DNA from: Lineus longissimus
Taxonomy: Eukaryota; Nemertea; Pilidiophora; Heteronemertea; Lineidae
Length of the DNA stretch: 60,000 bases
Direction: 5' to 3'
Assembly: GCF_910592395.1 (NCBI RefSeq)
Contig: NC_088317.1
Span: forward strand, 15,068,001-15,128,000
Shown here: positions 9,401-15,549 of the stretch, piece after piece
How the letters are laid out: each line of letters begins with the position of its first letter
How positions within the stretch are numbered: the stretch's first letter is position 1
The notes under the pieces: generated by a model
Told to the model about the DNA's origin: nothing
Databases searched by the model: none
What the model saw: the letters and a program-made list of their open reading frames with translations, nothing else
Translations under genes and position numbers: made by a program

Positions 9401-9980
9401 AACTCTACAACCAGCTCAAGTTCCCTGTCAAGGTATGTCAGGAAATATAGGGGGTCAATCATTTCAAACAGCGCTCCCTTCCTTCAAAGACGTGATGAAG
9501 TTCTAATTCAACTTGTGCATTCGGATCTGGGCATCTTGGGGGACACGATAGTTGAAGTTTCACATTAAAAGTAGCTGTAATAAGTGAAAAGCTTTTGTCG
9601 TTGATGCTTGCTTTAGGATTTTTTGCTCTATCACGCCGCCAAAGCAGAGATATGGTGTTTGAAATCAGTCCATAGCAGGCCGAGCAGCTCTAGATCCAAA
9701 TGTATGCATCAGTTAAATACTACCATATTAAGGAATGCCATGGGAGAGCCATATTTTTGCAAGGAAACCATTGAGGGACTCGGAATTCAGGAATACGAGA
9801 AGACTTGGCACCAAATGCCCGGAGTTCAGGATTTTGATTCTCCGGGGTGATGAATATACTGACCCATTATCTGTTTCCTTTCAGCCGTCTGATTTAAAGA
9901 AGAGGATCGAGAGTCTGATCGATCGAGATTACATGCAACGAGATAAGGAGACACCGAATCAGTATCATTACGTTGCATGA
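381..9980 (+). CDS. CUL4: Cullin-4 (CRL4 ubiquitin ligase scaffold), 5'-truncated by the window edge
   Basis: Sixteen exons join in frame to 639 codons and a stop: 381-446, 1154-1227, 1507-1669, 2616-2705, 3242-3324, 4197-4264, 4841-4959, 5451-5526, 5776-5942, 6535-6601, 6891-7001, 7181-7266, 7734-8061, 8790-8962, 9280-9432, 9885-9980. All have GT-AG sites and compatible phases. The product follows animal CUL4A/CUL4B almost end to end, with [28 protein letters not shown]-like and [14 protein letters not shown] blocks and the C-terminal YHYVA. Human CUL4A is about 759 residues, so roughly the first 120, including most of the DDB1-binding helices, lie upstream. CUL4 links DDB1-DCAF substrate receptors at its N terminus to RBX1-E2 at its C terminus and is activated by NEDD8 on a lysine, here encoded at 9361-9363. 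CUL4 identity rather than another cullin rests on the near-identical C-terminal half; a CUL4A/B split cannot be assigned because that duplication is vertebrate. Confidence 0.97.
447..1153 (+). other. CUL4 intron with inverted-repeat element copy 1
   Basis: The intron lies between visible exons 1 and 2. The only recognisable content is the element at 891-1060; the remainder shows no gene. Confidence 0.7.
891..1060 (+). mobile_element. Short inverted-repeat element (MITE), copy 1
   Basis: It starts CAGTAGAACCTCCCGTAG after a TA and ends with the complementary TAATAGAGAGGTTCTACT. Between the arms are direct sub-repeats of the type ACCTCTCTA-TNAGGAC and the family core TTTTGGTCCCAAATTGG-like. 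The 3' end is slightly eroded. There is no room for a transposase, so it is non-autonomous. A TA target site and CAGTRGAACCTC ends suggest the Tc1/mariner-pogo group; that assignment is inference. Confidence 0.8.
1154..1227 (+). CDS. CUL4: CUL4 visible exon 2
   Basis: It encodes [20 protein letters not shown] and continues to a split tryptophan codon (TG|G). The acceptor is tttcag and the donor is ctctg|gtaagt. The DRTYVLQN block is diagnostic of CUL4. The exon lies 93 bp after an inverted-repeat element. Confidence 0.95.
1507..1669 (+). CDS. CUL4: CUL4 visible exon 3
   Basis: It encodes 54 full codons including [30 protein letters not shown] and MLSDLQ, the cullin-repeat region conserved in CUL4A/B. 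The acceptor is caccag and the donor is cag|gtcagt, ending in phase 0. Confidence 0.96.
1670..2615 (+). other. CUL4 intron holding an antisense exon copy
   Basis: The intron lies between visible exons 3 and 4. The part at 2346-2548 is an inverted copy of visible exon 14 with flanking intron. I see nothing else recognisable in 1670-2345. Confidence 0.75.
2346..2548 (-). pseudogene. CUL4: Antisense partial copy of CUL4 visible exon 14
   Basis: Read on the minus strand, this stretch encodes [17 protein letters not shown], then [13 protein letters not shown] and KQIQMKET, closely matching exon 14 from about 8803 to 8962. It then continues into the homologous intron to about 9020. The copy differs by scattered substitutions (for example G to S in LACGKA, S to L before DKFIYN) and a 9-bp in-frame loss that removes Phe-Arg-Ile from KLFRIKI. 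Its donor reads GCAAG where the real one reads GTAAG. Homology running through the splice site into intron shows a DNA-level inverted duplication, not a retrocopy. It is not expected to be translated. Confidence 0.92.
2616..2705 (+). CDS. CUL4: CUL4 visible exon 4
   Basis: It encodes 30 residues starting [10 protein letters not shown] and containing [12 protein letters not shown], a strongly conserved CUL4 stretch. The acceptor is ttccag, the donor is gat|gtgagt, and both ends are phase 0. An antisense copy of a later exon lies 67 bp upstream in the preceding intron. Confidence 0.96.
2706..3241 (+). other. CUL4 intron, no feature recognised
   Basis: The intron lies between visible exons 4 and 5. 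A more GC-rich stretch at about 2835-2920 contains GATGACGTCAC (CRE-like), with no other support for a regulatory role. Confidence 0.6.
3242..3324 (+). CDS. CUL4: CUL4 visible exon 5
   Basis: It encodes [12 protein letters not shown] and [11 protein letters not shown], ending inside a lysine codon (AA|G). The acceptor is ttttcag and the donor is ccaa|gtgagt. It matches the cullin repeat 2 region of CUL4. Confidence 0.95.
3325..4196 (+). other. CUL4 intron, no feature recognised
   Basis: The intron lies between visible exons 5 and 6. Both strands have open stretches of about 100 codons at 3753-4069, in overlapping frames and of low-complexity composition. I regard these as chance and see no gene or clear repeat. 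Confidence 0.6.
4197..4264 (+). CDS. CUL4: CUL4 visible exon 6
   Basis: It encodes [22 protein letters not shown], equivalent to the KPLIACVEKQLL block of vertebrate CUL4. The acceptor is tttttag and the donor is aaaag|gtaagc, ending in phase 1. Confidence 0.95.
4428..4605 (+). mobile_element. Short inverted-repeat element (MITE), copy 2
   Basis: This is a 178-bp copy bounded by TA at 4426-4427 and 4606-4607. It runs from CAGTGGAACCTCCCTTAG to TAATAGAGAGGTTTTACTG. It contains the family core TTTTGGTCCCAAATTGG and three ACCTCTCTATTAAGGACA-type blocks, and lies in the intron between visible exons 6 and 7 (4265-4840), which holds nothing else I recognise. It is one of the best-preserved copies. 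Confidence 0.87.
4841..4959 (+). CDS. CUL4: CUL4 visible exon 7
   Basis: It encodes [22 protein letters not shown] and a more divergent tail ending AQFIK, in the third cullin repeat. The acceptor is tttcaag and the donor is aag|gtaaac. Confidence 0.95.
4960..5450 (+). other. CUL4 intron with only an element fragment
   Basis: The intron lies between visible exons 7 and 8. A short CAGTAGAACCTCTCTATTAA stretch at 4970-4989 resembles the end of the inverted-repeat element, but no partner end follows. Nothing else is recognised. Confidence 0.5.
5451..5526 (+). CDS. CUL4: CUL4 visible exon 8
   Basis: It encodes [20 protein letters not shown] and VQLLL, equivalent to the EKDKDMVQDLLDFKDK region of CUL4. 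The acceptor is ttttcag and the donor is ttag|gtgagg. The vertebrate IVINPEK is IVINLENN here, so this segment is less conserved. Confidence 0.92.
5610..5681 (-). repeat. tRNA-derived pseudogene or SINE head
   Basis: On the minus strand a 72-nt tRNA outline is visible: A box TAGCTCAGTCGG (5663-5674), D arm, seven-base anticodon loop CTTATCA (anticodon UAU), T arm with GGTTCAATC and B box (5620-5630). A T5 run follows at 5599-5603. The acceptor stem has only two pairs and the anticodon stem has two mismatches, so a working tRNA is unlikely. Intact Pol III boxes with a decayed stem point to a tRNA-derived SINE. It lies in the intron between visible exons 8 and 9. Confidence 0.75.
5776..5942 (+). 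CDS. CUL4: CUL4 visible exon 9
   Basis: It encodes [20 protein letters not shown] and then [20 protein letters not shown], which leads into the cullin homology domain. The acceptor is tttgtag and the donor is aag|gttagt. Confidence 0.96.
5943..6534 (+). other. CUL4 intron with a decayed element remnant
   Basis: The intron lies between visible exons 9 and 10. AGAGAGGTGTCCGTCCCAGAG-like sequence at about 6355-6385 and GGTGGTTCTACTG near 6472-6484 resemble ends of the inverted-repeat element, but are too eroded to call a copy. Confidence 0.4.
6535..6601 (+). CDS. CUL4: CUL4 visible exon 10
   Basis: It encodes [20 protein letters not shown] and IH, the helix before the [16 protein letters not shown] motif. 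The acceptor is atttcag and the donor is cacg|gtgagt, ending in phase 1. Confidence 0.96.
6891..7001 (+). CDS. CUL4: CUL4 visible exon 11 (cullin homology signature)
   Basis: It encodes [20 protein letters not shown] followed by [17 protein letters not shown], the best conserved part of all cullins within the four-helix bundle and RBX1-binding region. The acceptor is ttttag and the donor is gcagg|gtgagt. Confidence 0.97.
7181..7266 (+). CDS. CUL4: CUL4 visible exon 12
   Basis: It encodes [20 protein letters not shown] and KDIMLAFKQ, a cullin homology domain segment nearly identical to vertebrate CUL4. The acceptor is ctcgcag and the donor is cag|gtatgg. Confidence 0.97.
7267..7733 (+). other. 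CUL4 intron with inverted-repeat element copy 3
   Basis: The intron lies between visible exons 12 and 13. Apart from the element at 7528-7687 I see no feature. Confidence 0.65.
7528..7687 (+). mobile_element. Short inverted-repeat element (MITE), copy 3
   Basis: This 160-bp copy is flanked by TA at 7526-7527 and 7688-7689. Its ends are CAGTAGAACCTCCCTTAGCG and TTAGAGAGGTTCTACTG, with the TTTTGGTCCCAAATTGG core. It ends 46 bp before visible exon 13, leaving room for branch point and pyrimidine tract. Confidence 0.88.
7734..8061 (+). CDS. CUL4: CUL4 visible exon 13 (largest exon)
   Basis: It encodes 109 codons including [39 protein letters not shown] and [10 protein letters not shown], covering the four-helix bundle and alpha/beta parts that hold RBX1. 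The acceptor is ccacag and the donor is atcg|gtaagt. Copies of the same inverted-repeat element sit 46 bp before and 19 bp after it. Confidence 0.97.
8062..8789 (+). other. CUL4 intron with inverted-repeat element copy 4
   Basis: The intron lies between visible exons 13 and 14. The element fills its first quarter; 8247-8789 shows nothing recognisable. Confidence 0.65.
8081..8246 (+). mobile_element. Short inverted-repeat element (MITE), copy 4
   Basis: It starts CAGTGGAACCTCCCTTAGCG after TA, 19 bp beyond the exon 13 donor, and ends TAGAGAGGTTTTACTA. It carries an extra internal AAAAAGGACAC block, and the core reads TGGGTCCCTCATTGG, so it has diverged from the other copies. Confidence 0.82.
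8790..8962 (+). CDS. CUL4: CUL4 visible exon 14
   Basis: It encodes [20 protein letters not shown] followed by [18 protein letters not shown], the winged-helix side of the cullin homology domain. The acceptor is atttcag and the donor is acg|gtaagt. Most of this exon plus its donor and about 58 bp of intron is repeated antisense at 2346-2548. Confidence 0.97.
8963..9279 (+). other. CUL4 intron; its 5' end is part of the inverted duplication
   Basis: The first ~58 bp are the source-side match of the antisense copy at 2346-2548. They contain a small direct repeat, TAAAGGACCAGTTG, twice in about 28 bp. The rest shows nothing recognisable. Confidence 0.65.
9280..9432 (+). CDS. CUL4: CUL4 visible exon 15 (neddylation site)
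   Basis: It encodes the start of the cullin neddylation domain: [20 protein letters not shown], then [12 protein letters not shown] and YNQLKFPVK. The lysine of IVRIMK (codon 9361-9363) corresponds to the conserved NEDD8 acceptor. The acceptor is tttacag and the donor is aag|gtatgt. Confidence 0.97.
9433..9884 (+). other. CUL4 intron, no feature recognised
   Basis: The intron lies between visible exons 15 and 16. I see neither repeat nor RNA gene. Confidence 0.6.
9885..9980 (+). CDS. CUL4: CUL4 visible exon 16 (terminal coding exon)
   Basis: It encodes [20 protein letters not shown] then [11 protein letters not shown] and a TGA stop at 9978-9980, the winged-helix C terminus of cullins. The acceptor is ctttcag. 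Confidence 0.97.
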   Translation, partial: PSDLKKRIESLIDRDYMQRDKETPNQYHYVA

Positions 9981-11560
9981 GGGTGGCTGAATGTAGTCAT
10001 CACCGAGGTAGCACCCTGTTTTGACTCCCACTCTCACTTCAATCTTGAGGCTAAATTATAACCGCCTGGTGAATTCTTCAATTGTTGAACGTTTGATATT
10101 GAGTCATCACCTGTATTTGCACAAGAATAACACCAATTGGACTTCGTGATTTCTTTCCTTATGACTGGTCCCACCAGGAATTCAAAAAGTTCTTGTGCAT
10201 GTACAGGTAGTTTATCAATATGAAAGTAGGTTTGTCTCTTCAAATTGAATTGAAGATGTCACTAGACCAAATTCCAGAGGACTAATCAACTATACTCTCA
10301 AGGTTAAAGTCGGAGTTGGAGTGGTAAAAGTTGTGCGATCTCTCAAATAACCTATCACACGTGGCTCATCTTTGGTGTTTCTTGCACATTCCCGTTAGCT
10401 CAGGGCAGCAATAAGCCTTTCTAGGACTGCTTAGGGAATATCACTGTAGTTGCCCAACCGGGAGGAACCAGGGATGATTTCTGGTCATTTATACGCTTCT
10501 TATTGTGAGCTGTGAACTGGGTAATTTTTGGTGTCCACGGGAAATAACACCGCATTGGTGGGTCTTTTGGAATTGAAAAGATGATAGCACGGATGATAGC
10601 GGCCGTGAAGGAACTTATACAATATGTGCTGGTGTTATATTCATGGAAGTGTGCCGATAAAAGATGCATAGGTTAAAAAGCTAAAAAAAACCCGAAATTT
10701 AAAACAAAAAATTGTCCTGACACAGTGTACCATGATACACGAAATAATGCAGTGATGCTGTAAATGATTGCAGCAACGAAATAAAGTCACGATTTCCAGA
10801 TAAGAAAAATTGATAGCCAGACTGAAAATCAGGGCCAGGGGTACTATGTAACACCGAAAAATCCCAGCTGCAGGGAAAGGCTGAAGTGCCGAGTGTCATA
10901 TAATGAATCCGGTTGACTTGTTTGGCTCTGTCTGACCCTTGACAGAGAACTTTGTTTTAGATTTACCAAATCTTTGCACATCCAAAGGGTGTAAAAACTT
11001 ATAAGTACGCCTGTGGATTGATTTGATATACACCTGTACATTAGAGCTAGAGTCGTTCTTTCCTTTTCCTAAATCTCGGAGATTAATTCTTCTCCAAATC
11101 GCTTTATATGTCTGTGTTTGCCAGTTACAAAATCCTAATGTACATGTACATAGAATACAGTCAGTGAATTCACTTTTGAAGGTCATCACGAAGCATATTT
11201 TTTCAAGTGAGTGGTGGAAAAAATGTTTTCCGCACTTGCTGGTACAGGCCTAAAATGACATCTGCAGAGAAAGGGGTTATTTATAGCACTGTTGAAATAT
11301 TCCATACATGCTCTAAAGTGATATGAGAATCATCTGATGATTATGTAAAATTATGGATTCCGGTTTTTCAGTAAGTTATTGATTCAGTTATTAATTTTAG
11401 TTCACCCCATGTTATACACGATTTTAAAACAAATGTTGGAACTACTTTGGAATATTTCTTCCACAACTGATTTTGGATTGTATAATTTCTACTGATCTGC
11501 ACTTAGAAATGTACCACTGTTTGAATGTACATAAATAAATAACAACTATAAAGGGTAGAT
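9981..11560 (+). other. Probable CUL4 3' untranslated region and downstream flank
   Basis: The AT-rich sequence after the stop has no credible reading frame. AATAAA occurs at 10779-10784 and at 11534-11539, the latter within ATAAATAAATAA just before the repeat zone starts. The true polyadenylation site cannot be fixed from sequence alone. Confidence 0.5.
11534..11539 (+). terminator. Candidate polyadenylation signal for CUL4
   Basis: AATAAA lies in an A/T-rich context about 1.55 kb after the CUL4 stop. A closer AATAAA at 10779-10784 is an alternative; choosing needs transcript ends. Confidence 0.35.
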
Positions 11561-11627
11561 TTACTACACTGAATGCGATTGCGACAACGCATGTTGCAAA
11601 GCTTTGTCATTTCATGCAGCACTGCAC

Positions 11628-11661
11628 CTTGGAGGAATTATACAAGTATAATTCCTCCAAG
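11628..11661. repeat. Perfect 16-bp-arm palindrome
   Basis: CTTGGAGGAATTATAC is followed after two bases by its exact complement GTATAATTCCTCCAAG, and ACTGCACC sits on both outer sides in direct orientation. It lies just left of the 78-bp hairpin array. Confidence 0.95.
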
Positions 11662-11704
11662 ACTGCACCAAAACAATTCAAACAGTTTTGCATTACAGGC
11701 AGCT

Positions 11705-12275
11705 TGCACTGGATGATGTACATAACAGTGCATGATTTCTTCTTTGCAGGATGATGTACATGACACTGCATAGAAGAAAACATGCACTGTTATGTGCATC
11801 ATCTGCCGTGCAGTGCAACTTGCACTGGATGATGTACATGACACTGCATAGAAGAAATCATGCACTGTTAATATGTACATCATCTCCCGTGCAGTGCAAC
11901 TTGCACTGAATGATGTACATGACACTGCATGGAAGAAATCATGCACTGTTATGTACATCATCTGCCGTGCAGTGCACTTGTACTGGATGATGTACATGAC
12001 ACTGCATAGAAGAAATCATGCACTGTTATGTACATCATCTACCATGCAGTGCAACTTGCACTGGATGATGTACATGACACTGCAAAGAAGAAATCATGCA
12101 CTGTTATGTACATCATCTGCCGTGCAGTGCACTTGCACGGGATGATGTACATGACACTGCATAGAAGAAATCACGCAATGTTATGTATATCATCTACCGT
12201 GCAGTGCAACTTGCACTGGATGATGTACATGACACTGCATAGAAGAAATCATGCACTGTTATATACATCATCTAC
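11705..12275. repeat. 78-bp tandem array, about seven units, each with two hairpins
   Basis: GGATGATGTACATGAC recurs at 11749, 11827, 11908 (as GAATGATG), 11985, 12063, 12140 and 12218, a period of 77-81 bp; a partial unit starts at 11711. Within each unit, GATGATGTACATGACACTGC is complemented ~30 bp on by GCACTGTTATGTACATCATC with an AGAAGAAATC loop. CAGTGCAACTTGCACTG forms a second palindrome. As 78 is divisible by three, frames stay open through the array on both strands. These are by-products, not genes. Confidence 0.93.
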
Positions 12276-12770
12276 AGTGTGAGCTGCCTATGTATTGCAT
12301 GTGTGGTGAAAATTCATGCAAAATTGGGTCAAATCACATTCATTGAAAACCTGCCCTGGGAGTGCATGGAATCTTGGTACATGTAAATTATTCATGAAAA
12401 AAGGGGAGTGAACCTTGGTTTTATTTATATCCCTATTTATATCCCTGGGCAGGAGTAAGGGGGTCCAATTGATGGTCTCCAGGGGAGTAAAGTGCACAGT
12501 TCAAGAACTAGTCTAGTTTGAATCAGTGATAAAAATATTAGTCGTACAAGTGTGAAGAAAGCTGATTTGCCATTAGAGAGTAGACACCTATCAGCTACTT
12601 CATGAACTTATATCTGGCCCACCTGCTCTTTCCTATGGTCTCCCTTTAAATCAAGATTCACTACTCGGCCCAGCTTCAGATGTTGTCTAATGAACTGATC
12701 TAATCTTTTGACAATGTAATTTGTTTCAGAGTCGTCTTTGGTCAAAAACAACAAAGCAGCCATTTTGAAA

Positions 12771-12933
12771 TACTGTAAAGTCCTTTATTTTAGCCACCTT
12801 GTCGGCAAAACATTTTTAGCTTTGTGTCCACTTATTTCCGTGAATGGGTACATTTTCCAATGATAAATTATTAATTTGTTCGTCATCAACTCACGAAAAT
12901 ATCAGGCTTGCAATAATAAAGGGATTTACAGTA
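12771..12933. mobile_element. Small foldback element with TACTGTAAA ends
   Basis: The left end, TACTGTAAAGTCCTTTATTTT, is matched at the right by the complementary AATAAAGGGATTTACAGTA. The 163-bp span has no reading frame. It resembles short TA-flanked non-autonomous elements; the family is not identified. Confidence 0.65.
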
Positions 12934-13730
12934 ATGCTTGATGATCTTTGGGTTGTCCATAAATGAATTAGTGAATTTAATGCCTTTAATGAATTTCTTT
13001 ACCTCTGATTTTATTTTTTAATTGGGGGGTGATATAAACCTCTTAAGTAGTGTTCAAATTTTGAAATGATGCTGGAAAATGAAATAGTGCTCTGCTCTCA
13101 TGATCTAATAATCGTAGGCTTCCCAGCTATCAGAAAAAGTTCTGCTTTGCGTGATGGAGACATGACGTCAAATTTGTCCGAGTCTTGTCCCTTTGGCCGT
13201 CTTGACAGATTTTATGAGCTATTTTTATCTCCATCCTGAGTGTGGAGGGCTATTGAGTACAGAGCAAGAATATACATAAACAAAAACTCCGAAGCATGGG
13301 GGGGGATATCAGGTGTCAGGCACCATTTAAACATGCCAACTTTGCCACCCTTAAAGAATATCCCCCAAATGACAAATATACGGTACTATCAAAAAGTGGT
13401 TCCATGATAATCAAAGGAATAGAAATTCTATTTTGAAATCAAATGTTCTCTATTTTAGCCGCAGATGTGGCAAAGTTAGCATGTTTTCTACGGGATATGG
13501 CACCGTTTGGTTGGGTTTCAATGATTCAGATGTTTTCTGCTGAACTGGTGCTGTTATCTGCCATATGTTCTTTTAGTTGAGTACTTCAGTATAATGTCCA
13601 TTGATGTATGTTGGCATCCCAGTAAGGAATATTTTAGTCCCTGTGCAAAACTTTGCAGCTTGTAGCATATTTCTAAACATTCTCAGTCCCTTCCCCCTTG
13701 TCCCTGCCAACAGACATAATCGACGACCTT

Positions 13731-13777
13731 GACCTTGACCGGGTTACTATGGTGACCTTGACCTGGGTTACTGTGGG
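13731..13777 (+). repeat. Tandem 23-bp repeat carrying nuclear-receptor-like half sites
   Basis: GACCTTGACC followed by GGTTACTRTGG occurs twice in tandem. Each copy holds TGACCTTGA (13730 and 13753), the reverse complement of TCAAGGTCA, the extended half site bound by ERR/NR5-type receptors. A function is inference only. Confidence 0.6.
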
Positions 13778-14261
13778 ATATGATGTAGATATTTTGCATA
13801 AAAAGCAGACAAATGTGTGCTTACTTGTAACTATTATTGTGACTAATGTACATGAGTTTAAATCAATAAAGTCCCAACCATCAAGTGAGTTATTCTCAAA
13901 ATTAGTGTTGTCTATTTTTGCACAAAAGTGTACCACTTGCATTTAGATCTGACTGGAATAAACATGTCCACACAATGGCAATGCCAAACAATGCCATTTC
14001 ACCCTGTGTACAAAGCGTACAATGCTATACTTGCCAGAAGATGGGTCCATTATTACAGACTTCTAATGTCACAGGCTGTGAAATGTCAAGAGCAGATGTG
14101 AAGTCGTGCGTCAGAAAAGCAATGGGAACATATATATCAGTTGGTGCTATTTCAAGACAGTATCAGTTCTCTGCCTCATTCCAGGTGGCAGCACTCGTCA
14201 TTACTAAAGCAATGTCTTTACAGGAATGAGCTTAGTGATACTTGCGACATAGACATTGGAT

Positions 14262-14371
14262 GATATGAATAAAGACTAGCAAATGCTTTTATCTAAATCT
14301 CCATGTACATTTACACTAGGCCTTCCTGTACAAAACCAGAGTAAAAGCATTTGCTAGTCTTTATTCATATC
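14262..14371. repeat. Inverted repeat with 30-bp perfect arms
   Basis: Arms 14262-14291 and 14342-14371 are exact complements (GATATGAATAAAGACTAGC then AAATGCTTTTA), with a 50-bp loop. Pairing extends about 8 bp outward with two mismatches. The right arm runs directly into the first satellite monomer. It is either a foldback element or a transcribed hairpin; no coding content. Confidence 0.93.
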
Positions 14372-14380
14372 ACCCAGTGT

Positions 14381-14535
14381 CACAGCCACGTTTTTGATCA
14401 TGGGCATGTCACAACCATAGTTCTTGATTAACACAGACATGCCACTGTTGTGTTTCATGATTAAAGTGGACCATGTCACAACCATAACTTGAGGCAGAAT
14501 TGTCACAACCATGGTTCTTGGTTATGAAATGGTCC
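14381..14535. repeat. Satellite array, left (degenerate) part
   Basis: Irregular units contain GTCACAACCAT and TTCTTGATTA, spaced 30-50 bp apart. They belong to the same satellite as the large block to the right of the ~1-kb insert. Confidence 0.8.
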
Positions 14536-14546
14536 GGGGACCATGT

Positions 14547-15546
14547 GCTCACCTCGAGTAATGTAATGCATGTCATTTGCAGTTGATATGGGGAGAACAG
14601 TTTCTGGCTTAGTTTCACCAGTTTTGATTCCATTGAATAAAATTATTCTTCTTGGCTCAATGGCACAAGAGAAAATTACCGGTACCATCTAAGTATAGAC
14701 TTTTGGTTATAAAGTTGACTGAATTTCAGGGTTATTGAGGAGTGTACATTGTCACATGGAAATTGGTTGACATCTGTTCAACAGTTTAGGAGTAATAGGA
14801 CTTCGTTGGATTTTCAGGATGGCGGCCTGGCGGCCATATATGTCATGGGATTTGACTGAAAATTAGGGATATTGATAAGAGTACATGGGTTCATAATCAC
14901 ATGAAGTTTCGTTGCAATCCGATCATTAGTTTCGGAGTAATAGGACTTTGTTTAATTTTCAAGATGGCCGCCTGGCGGCCATATTGGTCGATGGATTTGA
15001 CTGAAAATTAGGGACGATGTAGAGAGTACATAGATTTACAATCACATGAAATTTGGTTTCAATCCGACTTTGTTTAATTTTCAAGATGGCCGCCTGGCGG
15101 CCATATTTGAAGTCCGAGAGGGACAAATATTTGGGGTAGAATAGAGGGTCGATATCTGTCCTCACATGTTTAGAACCTTCTAGCTCAAATAGAAGAAACG
15201 TGCCACCAATCGGCGATTTAGTGAACTTTGACCCCTGTGACCTTGAAAAACAGGTCAACTCAAAAAACCCGGGGATATGTCATTTAACCTTATTAGATAC
15301 ACCCACCATAAACATTTTGTCACTCTACGTACAACCATTAGCTTCAAAAAGGCAAAAAAACTATTTCCTAGATGGCCGCCTGGAGGCCAGAAAGTAGGTC
15401 ATATCACGCTAAAGAAAAATTCATCTGGGCATATTGCCCAAAGCTACCATTACACCAAGTTTTAGACATCTAGCCCTAGCCGTGACGAAATGTGCTCCGC
15501 TAACGGACGACGGACGACGGACGCCACGGTGTCCCCAGAGGTGAGC
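14547..15546. mobile_element. Insert of about 1 kb splitting the satellite array
   Basis: The segment is bounded by GCTCACCTC at 14547-14555 and its complement GAGGTGAGC at 15538-15546, with satellite on both sides. Inside are two to three degenerate 120-145 bp repeats, each containing the near-palindrome ATGGCCGCCTGGCGGCCAT (14819, 14964, 15086 and a variant at 15372) and GACTGAAAATTAGGGA. It ends in ACGGACGACGGACGACGGACG-type sequence. No transposase frame is seen. It looks like a non-autonomous element, but the exact ends are inferred. Confidence 0.6.
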
Positions 15547-15549
15547 TAA

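Larger units (their letters stand above)
12276..14261. other. Intergenic stretch between the two arrays
   Basis: No gene recognised. It contains a small foldback element at 12771-12933 and a 23-bp direct repeat at 13731-13777; the rest is AT-rich and featureless. Confidence 0.6.

Noticed and set aside
10779-10784. AATAAA as the definite CUL4 poly(A) signal
   Set aside because: A second signal at 11534 is equally plausible; neither can be chosen without transcript ends.
11638-12282. Reading frames of 84-119 codons on both strands
   Set aside because: They are read through the 78-bp tandem repeat (a multiple of three); the repeated peptide is a by-product of the array.
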